64,000 nucleotides of DNA. Origin: Stereum hirsutum FP-91666 SS1 (taxonomy: Eukaryota > Basidiomycota > Agaricomycetes > Russulales > Stereaceae). The notes under the pieces were generated by a model that was given only the letters and a program-made list of their open reading frames with translations, had not been told where the DNA came from and did not search any database. Made by a program: the position numbers and the translations under genes. The stretch covers positions 961,575 through 1,025,574 of the forward strand of contig NW_006763148.1 in assembly GCF_000264905.1 (NCBI RefSeq), in the 5' to 3' direction. Of the stretch, positions 39,602-53,000 are shown piece after piece. How positions within the stretch are numbered: position 1 is the first letter of the stretch; each line of letters begins with the position of its first letter.

Positions 39602-40894
39602 GCGGTGAGGTGTGTGGCGGTATAGAAGGACGGAGAGTGCATGCGAATGGACGATCGATGGAGCGGACGCTGTGGGGTCCAAAGATTAGACCCGATATTT
39701 CTCTTTTTGCCGTCGATGAGGATGTGCATATGTGGCCGTGGTCGTGTTGCTCTTGAGCTTGCGGTGCTGAAATGGGACGAGTCCGAGTCGCGTCGTTTTT
39801 GTGTCTGGCTTGTTGGCGATAGTACGAGATAGCGTCGACGCTTGCACCCATCGTACAGAATGAATATTTTGGAGTCCGTACCGCGCACGATGATTTCTGG
39901 ATCTCCTTCATCATCTCCATACAATCTCATAACCTTTATCCTCTCCCTTGTCCTTTGTTCTCTCTTTCTCTCTCTACCTTTCCCTTTCTCAGACGCCATC
40001 ACTCCCATGACAAGCTCACAAATATTCAGTACACGGTTCTCATTGCCCTGCCTGCACAATATCCTCTCTCGCTTCTGCTTTTTTCTTTTCTTTCTCTTCC
40101 TTGATATATATCTTGACGGTGCCGGCGGTGCCGTTACTGCTATTTTCCTTTCTCCACTTTTTCTTTTTCGCCTTTCCTTGTTCAAGTCTTTGTATCTTTA
40201 CATATATTCCAAGCTCATTTCCCGCGATCTTTCATTGGATCAAACACAGAAACAAGAGTTTTCTGGACTCTAACGTCTAACTGGATGTTCCAAGGTGTGG
40301 CGTGTGTCACTTGTGGCGCACCAACTTGCACGTTTCAATCTCCGAGGAATCCCCGCCCGATCGCGTGTCGTCGTTCAGAAGTTCCGAGTTCCTCCGGCCG
40401 CGTTGAACAGTGGCCTCCCGAATGCTGATGATCGTCACGGGCAGTCCGAGTCTTCCTCCATGCAGAATTGTTTGTTTTGTCTTTCCTGGCCGTTGATCTT
40501 GTGGGGCCCTTGGTGAACCGTCTTTCATCAATTCTGTGCGGCCGGTGCTATCCAAATCCCTTATTATCCCATGGAGTTACGAGCTCAAGTACCAACTACC
40601 GAGCTAGTACTAGTCTGAGGCGACATGTCATGAGGCCGGCCAGGAAGGTTGATTATACGATGCACAAGTATGGGTAAAGACGTTCGGTGGACCATTTATC
40701 TGATTTTATCAAGGAAATCACCGTAGGATTCACCCTTCCTAGTGCTTACTCCGATGGCTGGCCAGCGGCCAATAGGAAATCATATGCCTATGGACCATGC
40801 TCGCCATTCCGCCGCGGGCTCCCTCTGGCGGACGATCTCTGATGTGCGTCGTGCATCTATCCATTCTCTTTGGATGTCGAATGACAGACGAGAT
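39602..40894. other. YAK1 3' flank and gene-free stretch
   Basis: T/C-rich from 39900 to 40270, consistent with untranslated region or transcript end of YAK1. From 40280 to 40895 there are only short open frames with no recognisable product. Confidence 0.45.
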
Positions 40895-41740
40895 GGTGGT
40901 ATGCTAGTGGTTGCTTCCAAGTGGACCGGGGAATTTTCTGATACACGGTGCGTACTAGCTACTGTTGTACGTTGCTCCGCACTTCTTCGTTGGATGGCTG
41001 GGCAAGTAATAGAGACGATCCACGACTAATGGACGAGGTGTAGGTATACTCGCTACTTCCAAATGGACCGGGGAATTTTCTGAAACACGGTGCGTACTAG
41101 CTACTGTTGTACTTTGTTCCACACTTCTTCGCTGAACGCCTGGGTAAGTGACAGAGGTGATCCACGAATGACGAACGAGTTCTACTTCCAAATGGACCGG
41201 GGAATTTTCTCAAACACGGTGCGTGCCCTGTTGTACTTTGTGCCGCACTTCTCGTTGAACGCCTGGGTAAGTAACAAGTAGGGACGATCCAGGCTAGATG
41301 TCGACTACTAATGGACGAGATGCGGGTAGACCTCCGTTCTGCTTCCAATTGGACCGGGTAAATTTTGAAACACAGTACGTGCTGTTGTATGTACTTTGCT
41401 CCGCATTTCTTTGTTGAACATTTGGGTAAGTGATGGGGACGATCCACGGATAATGGACGAGCTGCAGGTATACTAGCTACTTCCAAGTGGACCGGGGGAT
41501 TTCCCGAAACACGGTGCGTGCTCTGTTGTACTTTGTTCCGCACTTCTCCGTTGAACGCCTGGGTAAGGAATAGAGACCGCCCACGAATAATGGACGAGAT
41601 GCAGGCATAGAATTACGTTCGACTTCCAATTGGATCGGGTAAATTTTCGAAACACGGTGCGTGCTGTTGCATGTGCTTTGTCCCGCATCTCTTCAAGTTC
41701 ATCGACTACCTGGGTTGGTAATAGGGACGATCCAGACACA
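40895..41740 (+). repeat. Tandem array, period about 140 bp, six copies
   Basis: The core TGGACCGGGGAATTTTCTGA, followed by AACACGGTGCGT, recurs near 40921, 41064, 41193, 41347, 41485 and 41626, giving spacings of roughly 143, 129, 154, 138 and 141 bp. Each copy also contains a TTGAACGCCTGGGTAAGT-like stretch and a GACGATCCACG-like stretch. Copies differ at many positions, so the array is old. Reading frames across it do not persist from copy to copy. Confidence 0.8.
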
Positions 41741-44700
41741 TCGATGTCACCGTGAGCCGGCGGTTGATGGCATTCTGGCCACTAGCTGGCGGGCTTCGCG
41801 GTCGTGCTTCTACTCATTGCAGTGCCCGCTACATGCTGGGATACCGGAGAGCGTATGTATATAATTCCGCTGTAGAAAGCCGCGATTGGATGCTCAGAGA
41901 TGAGCAGAAAGCATTGGTCAGGACGATCACCTCGAAAGGTCACTTCGATAGAATTCCAGCCGTTGGAGAAGTGCAGATCTGTGGTGGTTGCCGACATGGT
42001 GCCCGAGCCGCTCCTCACATCGATGGGTAGCTGTTCTATTTTCTTTCTTGCGATCCCTAGTGGCTGCATGTACGGGGAATTAGCATGCACAGCATTCACT
42101 CATCTCTCGCCGCTAGTCATTCATGTTGCAATGTGAATTACATCGATATATCCTCATTTGCGAGTCTTCCACAGTCGCCTGCTGGAGGCCATGAGCCAGA
42201 GACATCTTTGACATCAAGAAACATGTTTCATCTCCGTCCTCCCCACTAGTCACGGGAACCCGTAATTCGACAGCGACGGTGCGATTTCCTGGTCGTAGCG
42301 CTATGATTCGCCTGACGATGTTCACACTATAGAACTCGTTTTCTTCATTTCACGGGCGGCGAATCTACGATAGTTTGTGCGGAACAGCTCTTTCGTTGAC
42401 TCAACCCTATGTGTTCCTACCGTACGTCATCACGGGCGTTCTCTCAGAAGGCCGGATTCAATCCAGAGCTGCCCGGCCTGGTCCAGAAATTCATTTTGTC
42501 GTTAAAAGTCCCACTATACGCAATGTTTTTTCCCGCCATTGCCACTCGTGCGCCTCGTCAACACCGGCCTTCTCCGTGCCCCGAGTACGGGATTACAGAC
42601 TCCGGCCTTCTTTGCCTGTGGCATCGCGCACGGAGTCTGTATAGCGCGAGCGTTCGTACGATGTTCGTGTCTCTCGCTCTTCTTCAACAATGGCCGGAAG
42701 CTTATCGATGTCGTTCTACTATCCTCAGCCGTCGTGCAGATGTTTCGATCTTGAGGCTTGAGTACCTTTAACGCCTCGGAATAGTCTTTGTTTCCTTATG
42801 GGTATCCCGGATGTCGCTCCTCCATGTTGATGTTGCGTCGGAGTCCGCATGTATCGAGCCTATGACGACGCTGCGTTTTCCTCCTCCTCATGGACTCCAA
42901 TCCGAGGGCATACCCGCAATAACAACGAGATTGACAGGAAGAGTGTCCACCTTCGTCCATCTGATGGATCTGTAACCGACACAGATCCTCGGTCCTAACT
43001 AGAATGTGTCCCTCAATCTCCCCTTGACTGGCGAGGATCTTGAAGAGCGCTTCGGACAGTGAAAAAATCCTCTTCTACTTATCCTGTGCGCCCCATACAG
43101 AATACCGAGACAAAGCGTTGATGCTCTATCACCCGTGACTCTCACTGTGAGAGAGGAAATACGTCAAGTAGTCGTGGTGTCCTGTATGACCGCCTCGGTC
43201 TATGACGGCTGGTGTCAAAATAACGGTGACGACCTGTGCTTGATCATTGATCATCTTACGCCACAGAACCTTGGGGGATGAAGGATGCCATGGTCCCTGG
43301 CTCCGACAAACTATGTTTGTATTTAGTGTCGATGGCCGGCTCGCAGATCGTAGTTTGTATGGATTAAGAGGGTATAACCGACGCCATTAGCACTGACACA
43401 AGTAATTTTGCGGCCTGATGTACTTCTTACCGCCTTCTTACCCCTCACACGCTCTCAAGACACTAGTTTGGGACATTCTCGAAACCGGTTCGATTCAGTG
43501 ATTCAGCCATGACAGGGTTCGAACGCATACTGCACTATGGCGTGGATATTATTGTGCGGACCAATTAGGGAGATCATCCTTTTTTGTTTTCCCTCGGAAT
43601 GTCGGAGTGGTGGTGGATTTGCAAACGAAACATGATTCGTTGGACGATATTCGTCGAGGTCACGGTGTAAGCACTGCATTCAACACACGCAACCGCGGAA
43701 AACCATTACAACGTGGATAGCGGAGGCCGTTGCCAATATAATTCCTCTGTAAGCATTAACACAATGGGTGGCGATACAAGAAAATTGTAGGTGTTAGGTA
43801 AGAGCCGTGTACTTAGCTTGAGGAGATGATCTTTCCGTGCGGGAAACTAGCAAGTAGGGCTCTTCGGATCAGAAACTCCCTGCCCAAGGCAATGTGCGGA
43901 ATTCCTTACCCCCAGTCTTCTCGGTACTTCTCCGTCGTGTATCGGATGTATCATGCTAAGAGCAAGGTTTTACGATAGACGCGTGGCTTTCATGAACACC
44001 GTTAGTTGTTCGTTCCTATGTTTGCACCACCGTGGATTGTCATGGGAAGCGTCAAAACTGTCGTCCAACCATAGTGTTTTGCCTGCTTACCTTCCTCGGT
44101 CAGAACCCAGCTTTGACGTCGATCCGGCCGAGGTTGGACGTCCAAGTGACACTAGACCAAACACTGATAACACAATGCTTGCCTCAGCTTACTCTCGGGC
44201 GCGTTCACCCGGGTGCAGTGTGAAGGTTGGACCAGCGAGAGTTGCATGGGCAGCTCCAATCAACGAAAATAGAGCGTAGGTTATAGGTTGAAGATACAGG
44301 GTATGAAGTGTAGCCATACGGGTCGCATGCGAACGTTCTGTCGTCGTCGAATTATCAGGGATGTAGTAGCGATAAGTTGTGAACATACCGAAGGCAGAAG
44401 TGACAATGGCAAGCGGGGCATGGCACCATATGTTCAGGCTTCTAGCTTGGTGGTCATGAAAAGGCCCGGCAACCTGACATGGCCTCTATAATAGTGCTGC
44501 GTCGGTTATGGCTTTGATCAAGCATGTAATTGAAATACCTGAATTGTTTGGAGCCTTCCTAATACATTCACCACTGAATAGCGATTAGAAAGTAAGCAAG
44601 GCTCGACCTGTACAAGTCTACGCCTTCCACACGCCTGCCACAATTAGCACCAGGCGTGTAATATTCGTACTGACAGAATATTACAGCCGAGGGCCAAAAG

Positions 44701-45390
44701 GGCAGATTTTCCCCATCAGCTTCGACCTCTGAGAACAGACGCGCTCGGTCCGAGCCAAACACTCTACTTGCCGCTATGAGGACACTTTCGGGACAGTGAG
44801 ACCTGGAACTAATCTGGGACAGTGACTCTCATGGAGGTGGCTTGGCCAGGAAGGATCTTGGATTTAAGGGACAAAGATAGACGAGGCAGACCTGGATGAT
44901 GCACGTCAGAAGCCATGTCGTCGCTGCCATCCAGACAAGGCGCACGATGAGTGGTGCACATGGCGAGTATAGGAGGCGAGACAATTCTGCGCAGAAGCCT
45001 ATCAGAAGAAGACGTGTATAGAAGTTGTAGAAGTGAATGGTCCTACGCGCCTGAGAGATTAACGGCATTCCGACGGTCTGTGTAGCAAAACACGATTGAC
45101 GAATGATAGACGTTGTGAAGATGATGCAAAACAAGACGAACACAGCTGAACCTACGGAGGACGGGGGTAGCATTGCACAATGGAAGGTATGGAAGCACCA
45201 CATGGACAGGCGGCGCGAGGGAAGGAAAAAAAGAGGGTTGAATCTCGTTCGAAAATTCGCTCGTCAGAACCAGATAAAAATGTAGTACAGAAAACCAGGC
45301 AAAACGATGCATGAAAGTCCGAGATGCAAGGTCGTGAAAGTGCCCAGACAGGGTCAATAAAAAGGTACACCACATCTAGAACGTACTTCT
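41741..45390. other. Gene-poor stretch
   Basis: About 3.6 kb without a gene I can defend. Open frames (for example 42409-42771 plus, 43953-44279 plus) have no recognised motif and no splice partners that lengthen them. 44829-45375 on the minus strand contains several hydrophobic frames just downstream of the gene at 45391 and could hold additional 3' exons of that gene. No tRNA was found. Confidence 0.4.
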
Positions 45391-47048
45391 CTAGCAGAAC
45401 AGTCTTCGCCACCAAAGCACAAACCGCGACCACCAGCCTCCCGCCCAATCGCCACTTCGCGGACGGGAGCTCAACCACATTCTTCCAGTACCAGCGCGAA
45501 TAGCATTTTCCGACTCGTCAGCGTCGTCCACGCCACCTTCTTCGACATCTGGAATGCGGCGGGAGGACGCAGCCGGCGAGAAACGGGGTAGAGTTCGCCT
45601 GGAAATAAAAGTGGGGAAAACCTTGAGCAAGGCCAGCAGCTCAGGGTTTGCCAGATCTGGGGAGGTCCAGATGCGCAGATAGACTTTCTGCTCGTCACGG
45701 TAATCAGGTGGCACCTTCGGAAACAGATCGTCTATCTCGGTGGGAGGCGTCAATGGACTCGGCGGCTCGTCAATCCCTTCGGATGGAGACTTCGAAGGTG
45801 CAAGAGAAGACGGTTGTGCCGAAGATGATTGCGTGCTAGAGGAGTTGAAGGAGTGCGAGAGATCGGGAGTGTCTAAGAAGGGATCACTGGGCGCGCGCAT
45901 GCGCTTGAGTGGCGGACGCGAAGCTTCACCGGTCCCGGCAGAAGAATCGGTGTCTTTAGACTGCAGTGGTTGGGATTGCGATCGTGAATGAAGCGGCGGG
46001 AGGGCACCATACCCCTGGGAGATGCCAGATGATGTCGATGTGCGGCTGGAAGGGTTCTCTTCAAAGCCCAAAACCTTAATCACAGGCCACAATTAGACTT
46101 GTGAGTGAGTATCGAATAAAGGCTAAACTTACTCCTTTGAGGACATCAATAGCTTCGAGCATAAAGTCTTTACCACTGAAGGCACAACTCAGACCGGGTG
46201 ATCAACATAAAATGGTCATATACACTCACGCTGCTTCTTGAAATACAGCATCGTCAATCTCCCACTGTATACGTCTCGCTCCCGCCCCACCCAAGTGTTC
46301 AGGAACGACTTGAAGCCGCATCAAGACCCAAAGTCCTTCAAATAAAGCGTTCGTCCCAGGTAGCCCTTGGGAGCACCAGCTACGCACAAATCGATCGAAG
46401 CGTTCAAGTCGCTCCTTCTTCGCGAGCGGCCCACTGGGATCAGCGCGGGAGTGTGGCATTAACGACCCTCCAGGCTGAGTCGAGGAAAGGACAGCTCGGA
46501 ACTCTGCTGTCTTGCGGACCCGGACAGTCTCATGATATGCTGATCGAATCGAGGCTTGCAGCCTTGTGAATGGAGCACGCTGGTGAGATGGGACATTTGC
46601 CATCGTAGCAGTCATGAGACGTCCAGCCTCTTCATCCTGCTCAAAAAACCTAACAAAGCGATATTGCCCATTGAGCGGACGTTGTAGACCGATATCAATG
46701 GACAACGTACCATTTTCGACAGTTCTGAGCAAACGCCTCGAGATCCCCTCGACCTTTTGAAGGAGTAGCTGATCTGGTCCGAGCCTTTGGAGGCGGACTC
46801 TTATGTCGACTTCGTGAGTTTCTCGGAGAAAATGTGGGGGAGGTGGGGGAGGTGACTCTAGAGTTCGCTGCAGCGGCAGGAGGCGAGAAGGGGGATGCCG
46901 TAGGAATGTCATAGAGTAGTTGGTCTGATGTGTCAGTGATTGCTGCACCAGCAAGGGATGATCTCTTGGACTGGTTGCTTCCCAGACGAAGGGGAGGTGG
47001 TGGTGGGCGTCGCTGTGTTTCCAAGCGGTATGAACGGGTAGACGACAT
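45391..47048 (-). CDS. Hypothetical protein, conserved-looking helical domain
   Basis: Four or more exons join in phase: 47048 to about 46707, about 46650-46229, a short exon near 46190-46133, and about 46080-45391. The first is Pro/Ser/Arg-rich. The second is the best candidate domain: FFEQDEEAGRLMTATMANV, then LQASIRSAYHETVRVRK, then RFDRFVRSWCSQGLPGTN and RLQVVPEHLGGAGARRI, a helical region of about 160 residues extended by KDFMLEAIDVLKGVLGFEEN. The last exon is Ser/Pro-rich and ends in a Trp-rich stretch (WWSRFVLWWRRLF). An overlapping frame there encodes a hydrophobic segment, and hydrophobic frames continue to 44829, so the true C-terminus may be a membrane region after another intron. 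I do not recognise the family. Confidence 0.6.
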
Positions 47049-50000
47049 CTTGCAAAGCGTCGACGCCTGTCAAGATCCAGAATCCAGGCTAGATCTCTGG
47101 TTCAAGAATCCAAATTCGAGCTTCGAAGCTCAAAGATCAGGGGTATCGAAAGATAGTAGTTCAGGTTGTGTGCGGACGTCGCTAGACCGATGTGAGGAGT
47201 CAAGTAGCCCTGCTGCCTGATTTCCTGCAGGCGTCGTCGTCGGCCGCAACGACGAGCTCGATGTGTACGTGATGTTGATAGTGTCGAGAGCAGGGCACAC
47301 GGCGGCGAATGACCGACCCGGCGACGGAACGCAAGGCTCGCATGTCGGTTCAACCAGCCACGCGACACCGCCATCCATACGGTCCCCATCCACCCACGTG
47401 CCCCATCAATCACTCTGATGGTCACAATTTTGCCTTTCTGCCCCGGACGACGACAACGCCCTTTACAATTGACTCTGCTTGTACATTTAGAATATGTCAA
47501 AATCGTCGCACTCTTCGCAAGTCGTGCTATTGTATGGCTCTCGGACATCGTATAAGAATAGCATCAAGGCCGGTATGTCATTCCTACCACGACCTCGGGT
47601 ATTCATGCAAGGACTATTCCTGGTGTTCTCATTCAAACGGTGATCCATCGTCGTACACATCACACGGGGGGACCTATTGAAAGAGCGTCAAGTCGTTCCA
47701 AGCTTCCAACTTCATATTGGTTTTGTCCATTAAGCCTGCTCATGCGTCCACCGTATTCCATGTTGACTACACTCAGGTCCACTGGCACACTCTTGAGATA
47801 TGATACTGGGGTGTACAAAAGTACTTACCGTGCTCAACGGCTCAGTATTTGACTGGATGGCTGCATCGCTGCAGACCAGCAAAAGCTCGTCTGCGTGGAG
47901 TCACACACCCGACCCAAGTCCCTTCACCGAGCCTTGCGTCCCGCTCTTGATTCGCACGTCGGGGCTTTCGGTTTATTGAGTCGCGAACACGATCCGCTAG
48001 GGCCTATTGGACCCTTTCTCGCCTACCAAGAAGCCATTATTGTCCCTGCACTCTATTTCATGATGTGTGTCATTATGGTGGTACTCAGGTCAGATGCGAG
48101 CAGCAAGTGTACACCCGGAGGCTTCTTGTACCTATGCCCCGAAGGTCTGCGGCTTTCCAATTCTTCCAAGATAGCGGGCTGTCGCTCACTGGACATTTGT
48201 AAATCATTGGCAACGGTGTCGCAGACGAATTCGACGCTGTTTACTGCAAGTTTACGTGCATAGAGCTTTCGAGCCGCTGTGGCACCGTTCGGTTCGTTGA
48301 CTTTCCTGGCTTCTCCTACGACTCCTCACTGGTCATTGTCCTGGTTCGTCAGAATAAGTAGCTGCCTTGTCCAGCAATGCTTATCGTTGGCGACCAGTCG
48401 AGCATCCTCCTGAGACCCTAATTTTCATCAATGAAATAGAAGTTTGGATAGTACCAGAACCAGGGAGCACTCCTATGAAGCTCCGGAGAATCTTTGTGGG
48501 CCTTATCCACCTCTGTGAAAGATCTGGCATGGGGCTACTTATCCTCGTGCTTGCCGCTTTGAACGCCTCGATTATTCAGCCATGAAAACCACGCGATGAA
48601 GTGGTGGGCGCACATTGGTCGATCGTACAACTTTACGTCTTCGAGTGCTTCGAGGTTGCATATCAAAGAAGTCTATCTGCGATTTCATCTCACCTTGCCG
48701 CACTTCCCGGTGCAGGTGCCTTGTCGTTGCACCGACTGACCCTTTTCCTCCTTCAAATTTGGGCGGCACCGGCCACTATAGCAATTATCTTTGAAGGTGG
48801 AAAAGGTCGCGTGGAATAGGTATGCAGTTTACTGTTCCGCTACGGTGACATGGGTAGGGTGCTCAATACTGTTTATCACGACGTCGAAGGCCATATTCAG
48901 CTGCACACAAACATTGATCGGAGAAGTGATATTTCCGAAGCAGACCGGAGTCGTTGGATGAAATTTGCATGGAATCGTCCGATGGACCACAAAGGAACCA
49001 ATGGATATTGCACTTTGTCTTGAATGATGCCTTGTTATTTCAGATCGTCGGGTCATCTGAGGACTCCTTTCGTTCATATCGACCTTCCGAACCAGTTTGA
49101 CTCGCGCCCGCTGGCGATGTCGACCAGTAATCGTGACGGCCCTTGCAGCCAGTACATATGCAGGTGTACTGTAGTGAAGTGTGCGCCAAATCTTCGAGGC
49201 CTTCCATGCGAGAGCCGTATAAGCGAAGAGTCGGCGTTGATACTGATGCGGCCATTCAGTCCGAAAGCCTGTGGCGAAACGATAGAGGGCCAGTCGAACG
49301 AATAGACAACCAATCTATGGCATATTCAACCGTTCTAGTATTTGTAGGTGAGCCTTGAGAAACATCGGCTAATAACTTCAACCAAACACCGTCAAAAGTG
49401 GCAATGCTCTTCATGGGTGAGTGTGGCGCACCACTCGTAGTAGCGGAGAGAGACCTGAAGGTTAGGATGAGAGGACCAATCACAAAAGCTGCGATGTCTA
49501 GGCTTGAAATTGTGTGAGATTATGGAACGAAGATGGTGCAAGACTCCCAGTACACTCCCAGTATGACGAAAACATTCAAGATAAAGACGCCATAGCCCAA
49601 TAACACACTATTTCAGAGCGATCGCTTTGTAGCAGTCATTGTTAGTGTGTTCGAGCGCTCATCGGGTAGTCCTTGAGGTAACAAGGAGCAAGTCACCACA
49701 TACCTCCGGCTCATGTTTGCTTCTGATGAGCATACGACGCCACCTGATGGCCTTGCGCCCGGTTGTATCAAGCTCCAGATTGCGCACTATATCGCCGGGG
49801 AGCTCGTAGCCCGTCGCGTAGTCGCCGTTTCTGAGGATAAGGAAAAGGCATCGTCAAAAGGCCGCCTGCCTACAGAAAAACAGAAGCGGTCTACCCGCTC
49901 AAAACGCATGGAAGACATGCTGGCTGTTTGAGACTCATGCATCACTGCTGTGACGGGCATGTAGGATTTTGGAGGATCCTGTCATGAAGTTAAAAAAGTA

Positions 50001-53000
50001 GGGTCTCTGCGTGCAATAAAAAGACGGCGTTATTATACACTTTAAATGATGGTTGTGCTTCCGACTTCCAAGAATGGGAACCTCTTGATGGTATCGATGA
50101 CCCGTATACTGGGTAAACATTACGCTGAAGCTTGAAAAGGGTATCATCAAGTTTGACCGCCCTGTCAGAAGCCAGTGTCGCCGTTAATAACGGTCGGCCG
50201 ATGTCCGAGTTGCGACATTCCAAAATTCAGAGTGCCAACGCAGACTGATCTTGAACAAACAACAAGTCAACTGCGGGAGCGTAGCAGAAGAGCTGAGCAT
50301 GTAATCATCTCCCCTTATGCTATAAGTGAAGACAAACTCTAGCGCATCGGAGACGTGAGGTCTTCAAAATTGTGCACTTTAGTATAATTAGAGACGGCCA
50401 CCGACACCGAGTAGAGCACCGCTATGCAGCTGGAAACGATCCGCCACGCAGAATTTGTATCTTGCAGAAAGTGGACTCGCCGTCGGGGAGGGCCAGGCCA
50501 GCGCGCATCATGGCAGACATCGAAGAACGCGGCCATACAACGATGGTTAGCTCCTATCCTTGTTTGTAGTCTGGGCGCGGAGGGAAAGAAGAAAGATCGT
50601 GATGATTTTACGGCCATGGGCGGCTTCAGCAGAATAAAATCCGACAGTGGAACGTTGCCTGTACATAGACCTCGATGAGTGACAAAGCCAGCGAAGGTAT
50701 TTCCTGAAGAAAGGCAACCGAACTGAGGTCCAGCAATCGAACAATCGGGAGGTCAGCAGGTCTGGCTGTTACGAGAACACCTGCTAATCGGGAGCGTATA
50801 TCGGGAAAACGCACTGCAATGAAGTGAGGCACAATGTTTCTCGAAAGTGCTATGTTAGAAACCAGGAACAGTACTTCCTGGCCCCAGAGTCTTTACGACG
50901 GAAAGCAGGCAAGACCGGAGTCACGGTCAAGTTACTGTGCCGGATATCTTGTAGACCCAATGGCTCTGTAAAGTGTCCCGCTTTTAGCTAATGATCATCG
51001 TCAGCTGCAAATAATAGGAGAGACTATGGTGCGGGTGCGCTACGCAGTCACCGTAGGATATGGGCACGGCTTCCAGCCACTCTGACCCTTGCCATATACA
51101 TAGCGCCAGATCAGACGACGTCCAATCTCAACAGCCGCGGTGCTAGAAACAGAGCGGGTCCTGCACGGCAACCTCAAGCTCTCGAATGAAGACGGATCAC
51201 GACTGTTGGGATAAGAGGATCAGGACGTCCGTCTCACTCCGTCCGAGGAGTTCATGGTTCATTGACGCTGCCGCTCAAACAACGACGACCGACATGACCA
51301 GTTTCTCTCGATAAGCACTGACCTGGAAGCAAACACCAGTGGAACGATAGGGAGGAGGTCCAACGAGCGAGACCGTATCACGATGGAACTGATGATTCAG
51401 ATGCGGATGTGGCGCACGGAAGCAAACAAGGTCGTCGTCCTCAAATGCTTCCATGCCACGACCCATGCAACGCCGCAGAGTGCCGAGGCTCTCGAATTCC
51501 AAACCAGATCGGCACGATCTCGAGTCGCGGAGTAAGCGCGTACCTTCCTTGATTACCTATCCAATTGTTAGTACGCAGACTTTGAACACCTTGTCCTCGT
51601 CGCTCTGCTAACTTGAATGTATTGCTTGAAGACCTGGTTCCAATCCACCTGGCGCTTGCGCTCAGGTCTACTTTTACCTTGACTCGAACTCAGAATGTGC
51701 AGGCCTCGCGATCTTAATGACGTCATAGGGGATCCGTAATTCCCCGATTCCCCGATCCCAGCGACGCTGGTCATTGGCGCGGGCATTTTGCAATTACTGG
51801 CTGTAGTTTTCGTTTGGTTCTCGTTCACCGCGACCGGTTCCTCAAAGTCCAGTACTTGCTTCAATCATCTCCCGCTGGTAGAAAAGATCATCGGATTCCA
51901 CTCGATTTCATAGATATAAGTATGTCGTCGATGAAGTCGAACATCAAGGTGAGTTGAAGGTGGGTTCTTCGGGAAGTTGTCGATGTCTCGTAACGCCGGG
52001 CCAAAGTAACATCGTCCAAACAGTGCAGGCGTAGATCTTTCCTCAAAACATAGTGAGCACAGTATCCTGACAGTACTCACGTATGTGTTCGTCCTCCGAT
52101 TGAACCCAAGACATAACCTATGGCGGGGCTGCTCACGTCTCTCGGGGATTCTCTCGAGATCTTCTAGTTGCCGCCATGACCCTGACCGGATTCGGCGGTC
52201 TCGCCGACATTAAAGACGAACGTCGATGACCATAACGTTCAAACCGTATGTGGATCCCAGGTCTCCTTATAGTCGACGATATCATGATTAATTTCCAATC
52301 TCCAGAGTCTACAAATCCCCTCGAATGCTATTGAACGTGCCTCGTGCATGGCAGCAGTCATTTTTGTGGCGTACCCTCACATATCCATATCCAGAATTAT
52401 ATGCGGATGTGAACACGAAGAAAGTCACGTCGACGCCAGTGGAGTACTTTGCCCATCGGCGCCGCAGAGTAAGAGCGCTAGCGTACAAGTCGTGTCATGA
52501 CATAGACGCACCGGGACTGGTGGGTCACATTAACTGCTGCTTTACCTAACTCTGTGAGAGCGGGTCCGTCGAAGATCTAATAATCGGGCTGGAGCACGCG
52601 AGAGTCATCTTCATAAGATAAACTCTCGCTCAAACTGTGGGAGTTGCCTATTCATATCCATAGCGACCATAGCTGGAAGTTGAATGAAGCGTTGGTTTGG
52701 TGGCCTCGAGGTATCGATTGATGTCCTTTGTACACTGTAGAGGAGTCCGCCACTGCAGCCGCACCATCCAAACGTTCAAATTTCTCCATATTGACGGCAA
52801 AGGCGATTTTATTGTGGTCATCAATAATATCGAGCTCCGAAGCCACTCGTATCACGAGGCCCGCATCATGCGAAAAAAGTAGGACCTATGATTCCACGGT
52901 CTTCACCATGCATATTTCATGAATCAAAGCAAACGCGCAGAGCGCTCCTCGGCCGTGGATGACGAAGCGCTCTCGGGTTCTATGTCAGCGAACATAACAA

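Noticed and set aside
40895..41740. CRISPR-like array
   Set aside because: The period is about 140 bp with diverged repeats throughout and no unique spacers; this is a eukaryotic tandem repeat.
43500..43530. GGGTTCGAAC box resembling a tRNA B box
   Set aside because: No A box or acceptor-stem pairing at the proper distance.
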